Shown piece by piece: positions 16,214-25,201 of a stretch of DNA of 64,000 bases. The DNA lies in assembly GCA_944386455.1 (NCBI GenBank), contig CALXBC010000009.1:1-64000 (forward strand), read 5' to 3'. Position 1 is the stretch's first letter. Every line of letters begins with the position of its first letter. Source of the DNA: an uncultured Clostridia bacterium. Lineage in GTDB: Bacteria > Bacillota > Clostridia > Oscillospirales > Ruminococcaceae. A program made the position numbers and the translations under genes. A model generated the notes under the pieces. It was given only the letters and a program-made list of their open reading frames with translations. It did not search any database and was not told the origin of the DNA.

Positions 16214-17968
16214 ATGGAAACTGTAAATATTAAGATCAACGGGATGCCGATTACCGTTCCGAAAGGCATCACGGTGCTGGAAGCCGCGCGCCTGGCCGGC
16301 ATCAACATCCCGACCCTGTGCTATTTGAAGGAAATCAACGAGATCGGCGCCTGCCGGATCTGCGTGGTCGAGGTCAAGGGCGCCCGCTCACTGGTTGCCT
16401 CCTGCGTGTATCCCGTCAACGAGGGGATGGAGGTCACGACCAATTCCCCCAAGGTGCTCAAATCCCGCCGGCTGACGCTGGAGCTGATCCTTTCCACCCA
16501 TGAGCGCAAATGCCTGTCCTGCGTGCGCAGCGGCGACTGCGAATTGCAGCGCCTGTGCAAGGAGTTCGGCGTGGACGATGAGGAAAAATTTGCGGGCGAG
16601 CGGCCCAAGTACGAGCTGGATCTCTCCTCCGCCCATATGGTGCGGGACAACAATAAATGTATCCTCTGCCGCCGCTGCGTTGCTGCCTGCGACAATATGC
16701 AGGGCATCGGGGTGATCGGGCCGAATGAACGCGGCTTCAGCACCCACATCGGCTGCGCGTTCGAGGCAGAGCTCGGGGAAACCGCCTGTGTATCCTGCGG
16801 GCAGTGCATCGTGGCATGTCCGACCGGCGCGCTGCATGAAAAGGATCAGACCGGCGAGGTTTGGGCTGCGCTGGAAAACCCCGAAAAGACCGTGATCGTC
16901 AATACCGCGCCGTCCATCCGCGCAACGCTGGGCGAGGCGTTTGGCCTGCCGGTCGGTACCAATGTCGAGGGCAAGATGGTTGCGGCGCTCCGCCGTTTGG
17001 GATTTGACAAGGTGTTTGACACCGATTTCTCTGCCGACCTTACCATCATGGAGGAGGCGAACGAGTTTATCGACCGGGTCAAAAACGGCGGCAAGCTTCC
17101 GCTGATCACCTCCTGTTCTCCGGGCTGGGTGAAGTTCTGTGAGCATTATTTCCCCGATATGGTGGATAACCTTTCCTCCTGCAAATCGCCGCAGCAGATG
17201 TTCGGCGCAATCACCAAGACTTATTACGCGGAAAAGATGGGACTTGACCCGAAAAATATTTTTGTGGTCAGCATCATGCCCTGTACGGCGAAAAAGTTTG
17301 AGGCCGGACGGGAGGATCAGGCGGCGGCAGGCGTCCCTGACGTGGATGTCGCACTGACGACCAGAGAACTGGCGCGGATGATCCAGCGCGCAGGCATCAT
17401 GTTTAACGACCTGCCGGACGAGGAGTTCGATGCGCCGCTCGGTACTGCTACCGGCGCAGGCGTGATCTTCGGCGCAACCGGCGGCGTTATGGAGGCGGCT
17501 CTGCGTACTGCCGTCGAAACGCTGACCGGCGAGGAGTTGCAGTCGGTTGACTTTACCGAAGTTCGCGGCACCGAGGGAATCAAGGAAGCAGAGTACGACG
17601 TGGCCGGCATGAAGGTGCGGGTCGCGGTGGCATCCGGCCTCGGCAACGCAAGAAAGCTGCTCAACGACGTTCGCGACGGAAAGGCGAATTATCATTTCAT
17701 CGAGATCATGGCCTGTCCCGGCGGTTGTGTCAACGGCGGCGGACAGCCCACACAGCCGGCATCGGTACGCAACTTTACCGATCTGAAGGCGCTTCGTGCG
17801 GCGGCTCTGTATGAGGAAGACAAAAACCTGCCGCTGCGCAAATCCCATGACAACCCCGTGATCAAGGAGCTTTATGACAACTATCTCGGCAAGCCCGGCA
17901 GCCATAAAGCGCATGAGATCCTGCACACCACCTATGTCAAGCGCGGCCTTTACAACAACAAGGACTAA
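16214..17968 (+). CDS. hndD: [FeFe] hydrogenase catalytic subunit, HndD/HydA type
   Basis: A 584-residue catalytic subunit. Order: N-terminal [2Fe-2S] domain (about 1-75), a His-Cys3 [4Fe-4S] site (HERKCLSCVRSGDCELQ), two 4Fe-4S motifs (CILCRRCVAACD, CVSCGQCIVACP), then the H-cluster domain with ITSCSPGW (C301), MPCTAKKFE (C357) and MACPGGCVNGGG (C501, C505), and the C-terminal small-subunit-like segment ending HTTYVKR. It evolves H2 from reduced ferredoxin and NAD(P)H. All standard signatures are intact, in contrast to the HydS-like paralogue in the same operon. Last gene; a strong terminator follows 20 bp on. Confidence 0.96.
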   Translation: METVNIKINGMPITVPKGITVLEAARLAGINIPTLCYLKEINEIGACRICVVEVKGARSLVASCVYPVNEGMEVTTNSPKVLKSRRLTLELILSTHERKCLSCVRSGDCELQRLCKEFGVDDEEKFAGERPKYELDLSSAHMVRDNNKCILCRRCVAACDNMQGIGVIGPNERGFSTHIGCAFEAELGETACVSCGQCIVACPTGALHEKDQTGEVWAALENPEKTVIVNTAPSIRATLGEAFGLPVGTNVEGKMVAALRRLGFDKVFDTDFSADLTIMEEANEFIDRVKNGGKLPLITSCSPGWVKFCEHYFPDMVDNLSSCKSPQQMFGAITKTYYAEKMGLDPKNIFVVSIMPCTAKKFEAGREDQAAAGVPDVDVALTTRELARMIQRAGIMFNDLPDEEFDAPLGTATGAGVIFGATGGVMEAALRTAVETLTGEELQSVDFTEVRGTEGIKEAEYDVAGMKVRVAVASGLGNARKLLNDVRDGKANYHFIEIMACPGGCVNGGGQPTQPASVRNFTDLKALRAAALYEEDKNLPLRKSHDNPVIKELYDNYLGKPGSHKAHEILHTTYVKRGLYNNKD

Positions 17969-17988
17969 ATAAGAAGCAAAATGCTTTG

Positions 17989-18024
17989 ACATCCCCCGGC
18001 AGATTCTGCCGGGGGATGTTTTAT
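17989..18024 (+). terminator. Terminator of the hydrogenase operon
   Basis: A perfect 13-bp stem, ACATCCCCCGGCA with TGCCGGGGGATGT (17989-18001, 18007-18019), is followed by TTTTAT. The next stretch, 18025-18222, is A+T-rich and shows no gene. Confidence 0.9.
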
Positions 18025-18222
18025 ACACCCAAATTATTACAAATTGAAACCAAAATAATAAAAACAAAAAACAATAAAATCTTAAAAATGAATGAAAATG
18101 TGTTTTTGTTTCGTTGATTGTTCTAAATATCGCGCTGATTTTGTAAACAAAGACTAAAATGGGTTGAAAAATCAAGGCGGCTTTATTATAATAAAAAACA
18201 GTTGTTACCGGTTTGTAATAAC

Positions 18223-18251
18223 TTGACAGGAAACGAGTTTTCGTGTATGAT
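18223..18251 (+). promoter_or_regulatory. Sigma-A promoter of the M23 peptidase pair
   Basis: TTGACA (18223-18228), a 17-bp spacer, and TATGAT (18246-18251). The transcript would carry a 5' hairpin (TTCCGG...CCGGAA with an inner CGCC/GGCG, about 18256-18283) before the start codon at 18353. Confidence 0.8.
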
Positions 18252-18352
18252 GAAATTCCGGCGCCTCGTTGGCGCTCCGGAAGGATGTGGCCTCTGATCT
18301 GTCTGCACCGGCAGGCAAATACCAGCAGGGAAAAAAGGAGTGGGAAAATCCA

Positions 18353-20101
18353 ATGGCTCGGAAGCAGGAGAATAACCTGCCTGAGAAGGAAGGCAATTAC
18401 AAGAACAATTCATTAACATTGAATCAGATCATAAAGTATTATAATAGATTGGTTTCGTTTGTAGGATTTGAAGTATTAAAGGTAATCAAAAACATTTATG
18501 ACGGGGAACGCCGCCTTTCCAAAATTACTGCTGCCAGGCTGGGGCCCGGAATGGAGCAGTTTTGCAGCCGTGTTTCTGAAGCATTCCGCAGGGCTGGCAG
18601 CACTATTACGCGCCCGTTTCGCACGGTTGCGCATGGATTTGTCCTGATGGGACAGAGCGCTTCGGCGGCCAGAAAAGACGGCCGTCCGGTTGTGCCTGCC
18701 GTCATGGGCACTTTTTGTGCCGGTGTGAAAAATAACCGTTGGTTTTTCAAAGGACTGCTGAATTACGGTGCGGCTGCCTTCGGTATTGCGGCGGTCGTGA
18801 CTGTGGTCGGTGTGATGACCAATCTGAATTTTGCGGTCGCGGTCGAATATGACGGCGAAAAGCTGGGCTATATTGAAAGCGAAGAGGTATATGAAACCGC
18901 GTCGAAGATGCTCCAGCAGCGGATTGTGAGCGAGACGGACAAACCGGAGCTGGCAACACCGAAGTTTACCCTTGCGGTGGTAGACAGCAGCGAGCTGGCA
19001 ACGGAGGATGAACTGGTGGACAGCATGATCCGTTCCGCCAGTGCAGATATTGTGGAGTCGAACGGCATTTATATCGACGGGGAATTTTACGGTGCGGTCG
19101 CAGATACTGCTGAAATCGAAAAAGCAGTCGATGCGCTCTTGGCAGAATATACCACCGGTGCAGAGAATGAGACCGTTGCGCTGGTGAAGCCGGTTGAAAT
19201 CAAAGAAGGTTTGTATTTGACGGATTCGGTGGTGGATGCACAGTCGATTGTGACCCTGCTGAACTCCGAGGTGGCCGGTGAAGTCACTTATACGGTTCAG
19301 GCCGGGGACACCCCCAGCGGAGTAGCCAGCGCTCATGATGTGCCCTATTCGGATTTTAAGGCCATGAATCCCGACTGTGAGACCAATTTCCTGATTGGCA
19401 AAGTGGTTTATCTGGCAAAGTCGGAGCCGTTCATGCCGGTGCAGGTCACCCGTCGTGTAACCTATCAGGAAGAAGTCATGTTCGAGACCGAGACGGTCAA
19501 TGACAGCAGCAAGAGCATATCCTATACCAAGGTGACACAGAACGGTCAGAAGGGAATCAATGAGGTAACGGCTGACGTGCAGTATGTGAACGGGGTGGAA
19601 ACCGAACGGACGGTTGTCAGCACCAAGGTTTTGCAAAATGTGGTCAACCAGAAAATTGTGAAGGGAACCAAGCAGCCGAGCAATGCTTCCGCAGCGGCGA
19701 TGAGCATGGGCGGCAGCTCCCTTGGGAATCTGCATTTTATGTGGCCGGTCAACGGCGGAGAAATCAGCTCCTATTTCGGAGCACGCTGGGGCAGCTATCA
19801 CAGCGGACTGGATATCCGTGCGCCAAAGGGCACAGAGGTCTATGCCGCCGAGAGCGGGACAGTCACCATGTCGAAATGGAACGGCGCCTACGGCTATTGT
19901 GTGATGATCGACCACGGGAATGGAATCAAAACGCTTTATGGCCATGCCAGCAAGCTGATCGCCAAGGTCGGACAAAAGGTGGATAAGGGCGATGTCATCA
20001 TGCTTGTTGGAACAACAGGACGTTCTACCGGCAATCACTGCCACTTTGAGATTCAGAAAAACGGCACCCGGATCAATCCGCTGCCTTATATCGGGAGTTG
20101 A
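18353..20101 (+). CDS. Membrane-anchored LysM-G5-M23 peptidase, copy 1
   Basis: A 582-residue cell-wall hydrolase. A cytoplasmic N terminus of about 135 residues precedes one transmembrane segment (about 140-162). Outside follow a linker, a LysM module (about 312-358, YTVQAGDTPSGVASAHDVPY), a G5 domain (about 359-443) and a C-terminal M23/LytM endopeptidase (about 462-582) with H483 and D487 (HSGLDI) and HCHFE near the end. M23 enzymes cut peptidoglycan cross-links. The ATG at 18353 follows AAAAGGAGTGG; an in-frame start at 18269 lies closer to the promoter but has no SD. A paralogue follows immediately after a terminator. Confidence 0.9.
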   Translation: MARKQENNLPEKEGNYKNNSLTLNQIIKYYNRLVSFVGFEVLKVIKNIYDGERRLSKITAARLGPGMEQFCSRVSEAFRRAGSTITRPFRTVAHGFVLMGQSASAARKDGRPVVPAVMGTFCAGVKNNRWFFKGLLNYGAAAFGIAAVVTVVGVMTNLNFAVAVEYDGEKLGYIESEEVYETASKMLQQRIVSETDKPELATPKFTLAVVDSSELATEDELVDSMIRSASADIVESNGIYIDGEFYGAVADTAEIEKAVDALLAEYTTGAENETVALVKPVEIKEGLYLTDSVVDAQSIVTLLNSEVAGEVTYTVQAGDTPSGVASAHDVPYSDFKAMNPDCETNFLIGKVVYLAKSEPFMPVQVTRRVTYQEEVMFETETVNDSSKSISYTKVTQNGQKGINEVTADVQYVNGVETERTVVSTKVLQNVVNQKIVKGTKQPSNASAAAMSMGGSSLGNLHFMWPVNGGEISSYFGARWGSYHSGLDIRAPKGTEVYAAESGTVTMSKWNGAYGYCVMIDHGNGIKTLYGHASKLIAKVGQKVDKGDVIMLVGTTGRSTGNHCHFEIQKNGTRINPLPYIGS

Positions 20102-20122
20102 CGGAGAAGTTTAAAAAGGACG

Positions 20123-20155
20123 GCAAAAAACGGCGCACAGCCGTTTTTTGCTTTC
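20123..20155 (+). terminator. Terminator between the paralogous M23 genes
   Basis: GCAAAAAACGGC (20123-20134) and GCCGTTTTTTGC (20140-20151) form a hairpin with a five-base loop; the T-run is inside the 3' arm. The next gene starts only 40 bp later, so it may be read by partial readthrough. Confidence 0.75.
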
Positions 20156-20194
20156 GTGACAAAAGCAATCCGGTTTGGGAAGGGGAATAGGAAC

Positions 20195-21910
20195 TTGAAC
20201 CCAAAAAAAGAGTCTACTATCTTCCATGCTGTCGGCAAGAGCTTCTATCATGCGGCCTCCTTTGTGGGGCTGGAAGTGCTGGCAGTTATTAAAAATATTT
20301 ATGACGCGGAGCGAAAACTCTCTGTTTTTGTTGCAGAGAAGCTGACTCGCCCTCTGCAAAAGCTGTGTACAGCGGCGGCTCAGATCCCTTGCCGCATCGG
20401 CTCGGCGTTTGCCAGTCCGTTTTTGATGGTGGCACGCGGTGTTCGTCTGATTCGGCGGAATGTCGCCTCTGCGGCGAAAATCGGTCCGCGGTTTGCAGTC
20501 GCCGCTTTCTTTGCAACACTGGGCGGAGGGATCAAACGCAACGGGCGGATCTTTAAAACAGCGCTCAATTATACGGCACCGGTTCTGGGCGTCGTGATAC
20601 TGGCTGCGACTGTGCATGTCGTAGCATCTGTTCCGTTTATGCTTGAGGTGCGGTATAACGGACAGCTGCTTGGATATGTGGAAAACGAGGACGTTTACAA
20701 CAGCGCCATGACCATGTTCCAGCAGCGTATTGTGTATGGGGAGGGGGACGACCCCTTTCAGGCAGAACCGGAGTTTCGCCTTTGCGCGGTATCACAGGGG
20801 ACGCCGGTTGGCCGGGAAGCGCTGGTTGACCGGATGGTTGAGCTTTGTGCAGAGGACGTTGTGGAGTCGAACGGTATTTATATCGGGGAGGAATTTTACG
20901 GCGCCGTCAAGAGCGTCGATGCGATTCACGCGGCAACGGAGGCGCTTTTGACGCAGTACCGCACCGGCGCCGCAAACGAAACCGTTGAGTTTGTGAATCC
21001 GGTTCGTATCGTAGAGGGGCTTTACCTTTCAAAATCCGTCGTGCCGGAGGAACAGATCCTGGAGCTGATTGGCTCTGAGGTGGCGGGCGAAACAACCTAT
21101 ACGATACAGGAGGGAGACACCCCCAGCGGTGTAGCAAAGAAAAATGGCGTTGCTTATGCGGACTTTAAGGCGATGAATCCTAACTGTGAAACGGATTTTC
21201 TGATTGGGGATGAGGTTTATTTGTCCAAATCCGTGCCGTTTATGCAGGTGCGGGTCACCCGTCGGGAAACCAGAAAAAAGGAAACCGCCTATCAGACCGA
21301 AACCATCAACGACAGCAGCAAAAGTGCTTCTTACCGCAAGGTGACCCAAAAGGGCGTAAACGGTATCACCGAAGTGACCGAGGATGTAGAGTATGTCAAC
21401 GGCGTGGAGGTTGCCCGGACGGAGGTCAGCAGCAAGGTGCTGCAAAACGTGGTCAATCAGAAGATCGTACAGGGGACAAAGGTCAGCACGGTCGCCACTG
21501 CAAACGGCAGCACGGCGCTGAAAGGGATGAGCTTTGTCTGGCCGCTTAACGGCGGATACATCAGTTCTAACTATGGCTGGCGCGGCGGAAGAATGCATAA
21601 TGGAATGGATATTGCGGCGCCTCGGGGAACGGAAATTTATGCAGCGGCAGGCGGCACGGTTGAGCACGCCGGCTGGAGCAGCAACGGGTTTGGGTATAAT
21701 GTCATTATCAATCACGGAAACGGGGTGAAAACGCTGTACGGCCATGCGTCCCGTGTGCTGGTGAAGACCGGTCAGAAAGTCGATCAGGGAGAGCTTATTG
21801 CACTGGTAGGAAATTCGGGCCTTTCCAGAGGTCCTTCCGGCGGATACCATCTTCATTTTGAGATTCGTCCCAACGGAAAACGCATCAATCCGAAGCCATA
21901 TATTACCTGA
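20195..21910 (+). CDS. Membrane-anchored LysM-G5-M23 peptidase, copy 2
   Basis: A 571-residue paralogue of the preceding protein with the same order: N-terminal FVGLEVLAVIKNIYDAERKLS block, one transmembrane segment, LysM (YTIQEGDTPSGVAKKNGVAY), G5, and M23 with HNGMDIAAP and HLHFE. The segments VESNGIYIGEEFYGAV, FKAMNPNCETDFLIG and QNVVNQKIV are nearly identical to copy 1, showing tandem duplication. The start is probably TTG at 20195 after AAGGGGAATAGG; an in-frame GTG at 20156 overlaps the terminator. Confidence 0.88.
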   Translation: MNPKKESTIFHAVGKSFYHAASFVGLEVLAVIKNIYDAERKLSVFVAEKLTRPLQKLCTAAAQIPCRIGSAFASPFLMVARGVRLIRRNVASAAKIGPRFAVAAFFATLGGGIKRNGRIFKTALNYTAPVLGVVILAATVHVVASVPFMLEVRYNGQLLGYVENEDVYNSAMTMFQQRIVYGEGDDPFQAEPEFRLCAVSQGTPVGREALVDRMVELCAEDVVESNGIYIGEEFYGAVKSVDAIHAATEALLTQYRTGAANETVEFVNPVRIVEGLYLSKSVVPEEQILELIGSEVAGETTYTIQEGDTPSGVAKKNGVAYADFKAMNPNCETDFLIGDEVYLSKSVPFMQVRVTRRETRKKETAYQTETINDSSKSASYRKVTQKGVNGITEVTEDVEYVNGVEVARTEVSSKVLQNVVNQKIVQGTKVSTVATANGSTALKGMSFVWPLNGGYISSNYGWRGGRMHNGMDIAAPRGTEIYAAAGGTVEHAGWSSNGFGYNVIINHGNGVKTLYGHASRVLVKTGQKVDQGELIALVGNSGLSRGPSGGYHLHFEIRPNGKRINPKPYIT

Positions 21911-21928
21911 CCATACAGAAAGGCTGTT

Positions 21929-22258
21929 ATGATGGGACTGTTTTCAGGAAGAAAGAAGAAAAAGGACGTCGGGGACCTTTACCGGCGGATCGACAAAAAG
22001 CCGCTGCGGTATGTGACAGAGCGCGATATGGAAACCTATGTCGAAACTGTCATCGGGCGCAGCGGCAGGATCAATATTTATCAGGACGGGATCATCACGA
22101 TCGACTGTGACGGAAAAGAGATTTTCCGCGCCGAACTGGCAGAAGCTGAGGTTGGCGAGCTGATGAGCCTGGAGGGCGCTGTGATCAAAGGGAAAGACTT
22201 AAACTCCGGTAAGTTGCGGAGTATTGTTGCCTACTATAAATATTACCGCAAGGTGTGA
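21929..22258 (+). CDS. Small conserved protein of unknown function
   Basis: A 109-residue soluble protein with a Lys/Arg-rich start (GLFSGRKKKKD) and a compact alpha/beta remainder (ETYVETVIGRSGRINIYQDGIITIDCDGKEIFRAELAEAEVGELMSL). I do not recognise the family. It follows the second M23 peptidase by 18 bp with AGAAAGG before the ATG, so it is probably cotranscribed with it. A strong terminator overlaps its stop codon. No catalytic motif is visible. Confidence 0.7.
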   Translation: MMGLFSGRKKKKDVGDLYRRIDKKPLRYVTERDMETYVETVIGRSGRINIYQDGIITIDCDGKEIFRAELAEAEVGELMSLEGAVIKGKDLNSGKLRSIVAYYKYYRKV

Positions 22259-22300
22259 AAACGGCCGCTTTTCTCTGGCAGGAAAAGCGGCCGTTTTTTG
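22258..22300. terminator. Strong terminator after the M23 cluster
   Basis: A perfect 16-bp stem, AAAACGGCCGCTTTTC with GAAAAGCGGCCGTTTT, is followed by TT. The A-rich 5' side lets it serve the convergent ABC transporter operon as well. Confidence 0.9.
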
Positions 22301-22367
22301 TTGCGACATGGTTTTGAGGCGAAAATGCACGCGCCGGCGGCAGAAGCCCTTACTTTTTGGCACCGTG

Positions 22368-23090
22368 TTATTTCAGCTCTGTCCGGCGGATAATGGCAAA
22401 ACTGCCAATGCCCAGGATGCCGCCCAGCAGAAGCAGGGTCAGCACAGGGAAAGCGTGATAGACAGTGCCGTCCCCCATAAATCCCATTGCATTCCTTGCA
22501 AACTCTGCGATGGCCGCGACAGTCCTGCCGGGAAGCACGAACCGAAACAGCGCAAACACCAGCAGCACGCAGCCGCCGAGCGCGACACCAAGACAAACCG
22601 ACGCTGTTTTCCCGATTCTGTTGATGACCAGAATCATGAGATACAGCAGGAAGCAGACCGCCATATAAACGAGGAACAGCCACAGCCAGTTGATCAGGAC
22701 ATTATGATATCCGTAAAGGGCGCCGTACAGTGAAAAGTAATCCGGCCGAACAGCATGCAGCACGTTTCCCATGATGGTATCGACCAGTGCCATGATGCCC
22801 GAAATAAACAAATAGAGGGAAACCGTTGCGATAAAGATATACTTTCGGGTGAAGCCGTTCTGGATCAGCATTCTGAAATCTTCCCGATACCCCAGCGCGC
22901 CCAGAATCCCGACAAAGATCAGGGAGTTGATTTCCAGGCAGTTTGAACCGATGTTGTCAAAGCTGCCGGTGCCAATTGCGACAATCAGAGAGATCAGAAG
23001 CACAATGGCATATTGAATCGCGTAAAAATACCAGATATACTTGAATGAGGTCATGCATTCATATTGAATGGCCGCCTTTAATTTTTTCAT
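22368..23090 (-). CDS. ABC-2-type exporter membrane protein
   Basis: A 240-residue hydrophobic protein with about six transmembrane segments (for example IWYFYAIQYAIVLLISLIV, YIFIATVSLYLFISGIMALV, WLFLVYMAVCFLLYLMILVI) and no other recognisable motif. It starts 1 bp after the ATPase gene. Together with that gene and the GntR regulator it forms a YtrA-type regulated ABC exporter operon. The substrate is not predictable; systems of this type often respond to cell-envelope stress. Confidence 0.8.
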   Translation of the reverse strand: MKKLKAAIQYECMTSFKYIWYFYAIQYAIVLLISLIVAIGTGSFDNIGSNCLEINSLIFVGILGALGYREDFRMLIQNGFTRKYIFIATVSLYLFISGIMALVDTIMGNVLHAVRPDYFSLYGALYGYHNVLINWLWLFLVYMAVCFLLYLMILVINRIGKTASVCLGVALGGCVLLVFALFRFVLPGRTVAAIAEFARNAMGFMGDGTVYHAFPVLTLLLLGGILGIGSFAIIRRTELK

Positions 23091-23091
23091 C

Positions 23092-23958
23092 TCAGTTACC
23101 GCCTTTCTCTGTCAGCTTGACAAACAGCTTTTGCAGATTCATCGGAGAAATCTGTAAATGACTTCCCTGAGGCAGCTGTGCTTTTTCTCCCAATAAATAG
23201 GCAAGCTTCAGACTTCCTAATTCGTCATATCCAATCACATTTTTCCCCCTGCAGTAGTCGTCGACATCCTGTGCCAGCCCGGAGATACAGTATCCGGTTT
23301 CCAACAGAGTGTCCGTGCTTTCCTGCAGCAGCACCTTTCCCTTGTCGATCAAAACGACCTCCTCAATGATGTTGGCGACTTCTTCAATCAGATGGGTGGC
23401 AATGATGATCGTCTGTTCCCGGGTTTCAAAGTCCCTGAGGAGCAGATCGTAAAACAGCTCCCTGTGATTTGCGTCAAGCCCCAGCACCGGCTCGTCAAAA
23501 ATGACATAGCGTACATTGAGGGACAAGGCGGCAATCAATTTGAAGATAGACTGATATCCCTTTGACAGGGCTTTAAATTTTTGATTGACGTCAAGCTCAA
23601 ATTTTTCTGCGGTCTGAAATGCCTTATCCAGGTCGAAGCAGTCGTAAAACCGCTGCATCCATTTGAAATGGTCCTTGACCTTCAGGTTCTTTTCATACAG
23701 GTCTGCTTCACTCATGCAGAAGAGCTTTTCATGCACCAGCATATTTTCCCTGGCCGGAATGCCGTCAACCAGGACCTCGCCCTCATCCGCAAAGATACGG
23801 TTTGCGATAATGTTGATGAGCGTGGACTTTCCGGCGCCGTTTCTTCCTAAGAATCCATAGATTTTTCCAAATGCGAAGGAAAAAGAAACATGGTCAAGCG
23901 CCGTAACATCATGATATCGCTTGGTGACATTCTTAATTTGAATGGCGTTCATGTTCAT
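23092..23958 (-). CDS. ABC transporter ATP-binding protein
   Basis: A 288-residue ATPase. Walker A: GRNGAGKST (about 37-45). The signature region is degenerate, LSKGYQSIFKL in place of LSGGQ. Walker B: VIFDEPVLGLDANHR, then H-loop IATHLIEE. It matches ATPases of the YtrB type paired with ABC-2 permeases. Its start overlaps the regulator gene by 26 bp. The SKGYQ form of the signature is common in this subfamily. Confidence 0.9.
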   Translation of the reverse strand: MNMNAIQIKNVTKRYHDVTALDHVSFSFAFGKIYGFLGRNGAGKSTLINIIANRIFADEGEVLVDGIPARENMLVHEKLFCMSEADLYEKNLKVKDHFKWMQRFYDCFDLDKAFQTAEKFELDVNQKFKALSKGYQSIFKLIAALSLNVRYVIFDEPVLGLDANHRELFYDLLLRDFETREQTIIIATHLIEEVANIIEEVVLIDKGKVLLQESTDTLLETGYCISGLAQDVDDYCRGKNVIGYDELGSLKLAYLLGEKAQLPQGSHLQISPMNLQKLFVKLTEKGGN

Positions 23959-24328
23959 AGCCCCTTTCGATCAGTGCGATAATTTCTTCTTTTGACATTT
24001 GAAGCTTTGACGCTTCGCTGATCAAAGCCGCAACATACTGGTCGTAAAATTGTGCCTGTCGCTTTTCGCGGATTTTTTTGACGGCTCCCTCTTTTACAAA
24101 CATTCCCAAGCCTCTTTTCTTGTAGATGATTTCATCATCAACCAGCATGTTCATGCCTTTTAAAACGGTATGCGGGTTGATATTCAGCAGAACGGATATT
24201 TCATTTGTCGAGGGGATTTTTGTTTCTTCCGGGAATACTCCTGTAAAAATAGAATCTTCCAGCTGTTCCGCGATCTGAATGAAAATCGGCTTTTCTGTAT
24301 TGGGGTTAACGTTCAACAGGAGCACCAC
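23933..24328 (-). CDS. GntR-family (YtrA-type) regulator
   Basis: A 131-residue regulator. The N-terminal winged helix fits GntR (IFIQIAEQLEDSIFTGVFPEETKIPSTNEISVLLNINPHTVLKGMNMLVDDEIIYKKRGLGMFV), and the short C-terminal tail lacks an effector domain, as in the YtrA subfamily. First gene of the operon and probably its autorepressor: its promoter is followed by a repeated GTTAG/CTAAC-like element. Confidence 0.92.
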   Translation of the reverse strand: MVLLLNVNPNTEKPIFIQIAEQLEDSIFTGVFPEETKIPSTNEISVLLNINPHTVLKGMNMLVDDEIIYKKRGLGMFVKEGAVKKIREKRQAQFYDQYVAALISEASKLQMSKEEIIALIERGYEHERHSN

Positions 24329-24334
24329 CTTGTA

Positions 24335-24404
24335 AGTTAGTTAGCTAGTTGAGTAACAAACAAGCTGTCAGTTACAGTATAGCTGTCTGCAAACGGTTTG
24401 TCAA
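24335..24404 (-). promoter_or_regulatory. Promoter and probable operator of the GntR-ABC operon
   Basis: On the minus strand TTGACA (24399-24404), a 17-bp spacer, and TATACT (24376-24381) form a near-consensus promoter. Downstream, 24335-24350 holds AAGTTAGTTAGCTAGTT, which contains AACTAGCT/AGTTAGTT half-sites; this position would suit an autorepressor. Confidence 0.75.
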
Positions 24405-24484
24405 TCCTTTTTTTAAAAAAGAAAGGAATCGGCATGTTGCACAAAAAAAACGAAAAAAATTCTCAATCTTCTTTTGGAAAACCC

Positions 24485-24513
24485 TTGCAATCCAGGGAAA
24501 GGTGATGTATAAT
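24485..24513 (+). promoter_or_regulatory. Promoter of the S10-spc-alpha operon
   Basis: TTGCAA (24485-24490), a 17-bp spacer, TATAAT (24508-24513). It lies about 290 bp upstream of rpsJ and is the only good promoter I see for the ribosomal operon. Confidence 0.8.
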
Positions 24514-24519
24514 AAACAA

Positions 24520-24801
24520 GCGTGACTGCGACAGATATGCGTTGAAGCGGGAGGTTGCGGAGCATCTGCTCCGGTTTTTCCGTGGAGTATGTCCGATTTG
24601 AAACCGGGCGACAAAAGCTGAATGATGGGATTGCAATAGCGGTTTCCCCGCCATCAATCGTATTGGGACAACCTTTTGAGGTTGTTTTACGCTCCGGGAA
24701 AACTCTGTGTTTTTTCGGCTTTTTTATTGCCCGTGTGTGAAACACACGGGGGCGTGTTCGCTTTTCGTCTTCCCCCCAAAAATTTTAAGGAGGCGATGAC
24801 A
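24520..24801 (+). promoter_or_regulatory. Long 5' leader of the ribosomal operon
   Basis: About 280 bp of transcribed leader without a gene. It contains several stem-loops: GGAGCATCTGCTCC (24559-24572), ACAACC-TTTTGA-GGTTGT followed by TTTTA (about 24668-24690), and CCCGTGTGT-GAA-ACACACGGG (about 24729-24749). The second looks like a weak attenuator. Ribosomal operons are commonly autoregulated by L4 or other proteins in such leaders; I cannot assign it to a known class. Confidence 0.5.
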
Positions 24802-25113
24802 GTGGCAGTCAAAGAGAAAATCAGAATCAGACTGAAGAGTTATGACCACACCTTGGTCGACGCGGCAGCGGTCAAAATTGTGGAGACCGCAAAACGCACC
24901 GGCGCCAGAGTTTCCGGCCCGATTCCACTTCCGACCGAGAAAGAAATCGTAACCATCATCCGTGCGGTCCACAAGTACAAGGACAGCCGGGAACAGTTTG
25001 AGACGAGAACTCACAAAAGGCTGATCGATGTGCTCAGACCGTCCAACAAAACGGTGGAAGCGCTTCAGGGCCTGGAACTTCCTGCCGGCGTTGATCTGGA
25101 AATCAAGTTCTGA
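24802..25113 (+). CDS. rpsJ: 30S ribosomal protein S10
   Basis: 103 residues, normal length. Typical start [20 protein letters not shown] and the [10 protein letters not shown] segment are present. The start is GTG at 24802, eight bases after AAGGAGG; the ATG six bases earlier is too close to the SD. First gene of the operon; S10 also serves as NusE in antitermination. rpsL, rpsG and tuf are not upstream, so the str operon lies elsewhere. Confidence 0.97.
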   Translation: MAVKEKIRIRLKSYDHTLVDAAAVKIVETAKRTGARVSGPIPLPTEKEIVTIIRAVHKYKDSREQFETRTHKRLIDVLRPSNKTVEALQGLELPAGVDLEIKF

Positions 25114-25201
25114 TTGCAGAATACTGGTTTTCGTTTCGTTTTGGCCGAGGCAGGTCATGTTGGGGCATCCCCTCAACCAATAACCTAAAGGAGGTACAAC
25201 C

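Noticed and set aside
24520..24801. T-box or metabolite riboswitch before rpsJ
   Set aside because: No T-box sequence or known riboswitch core can be recognised; retained only as an unassigned ribosomal leader.
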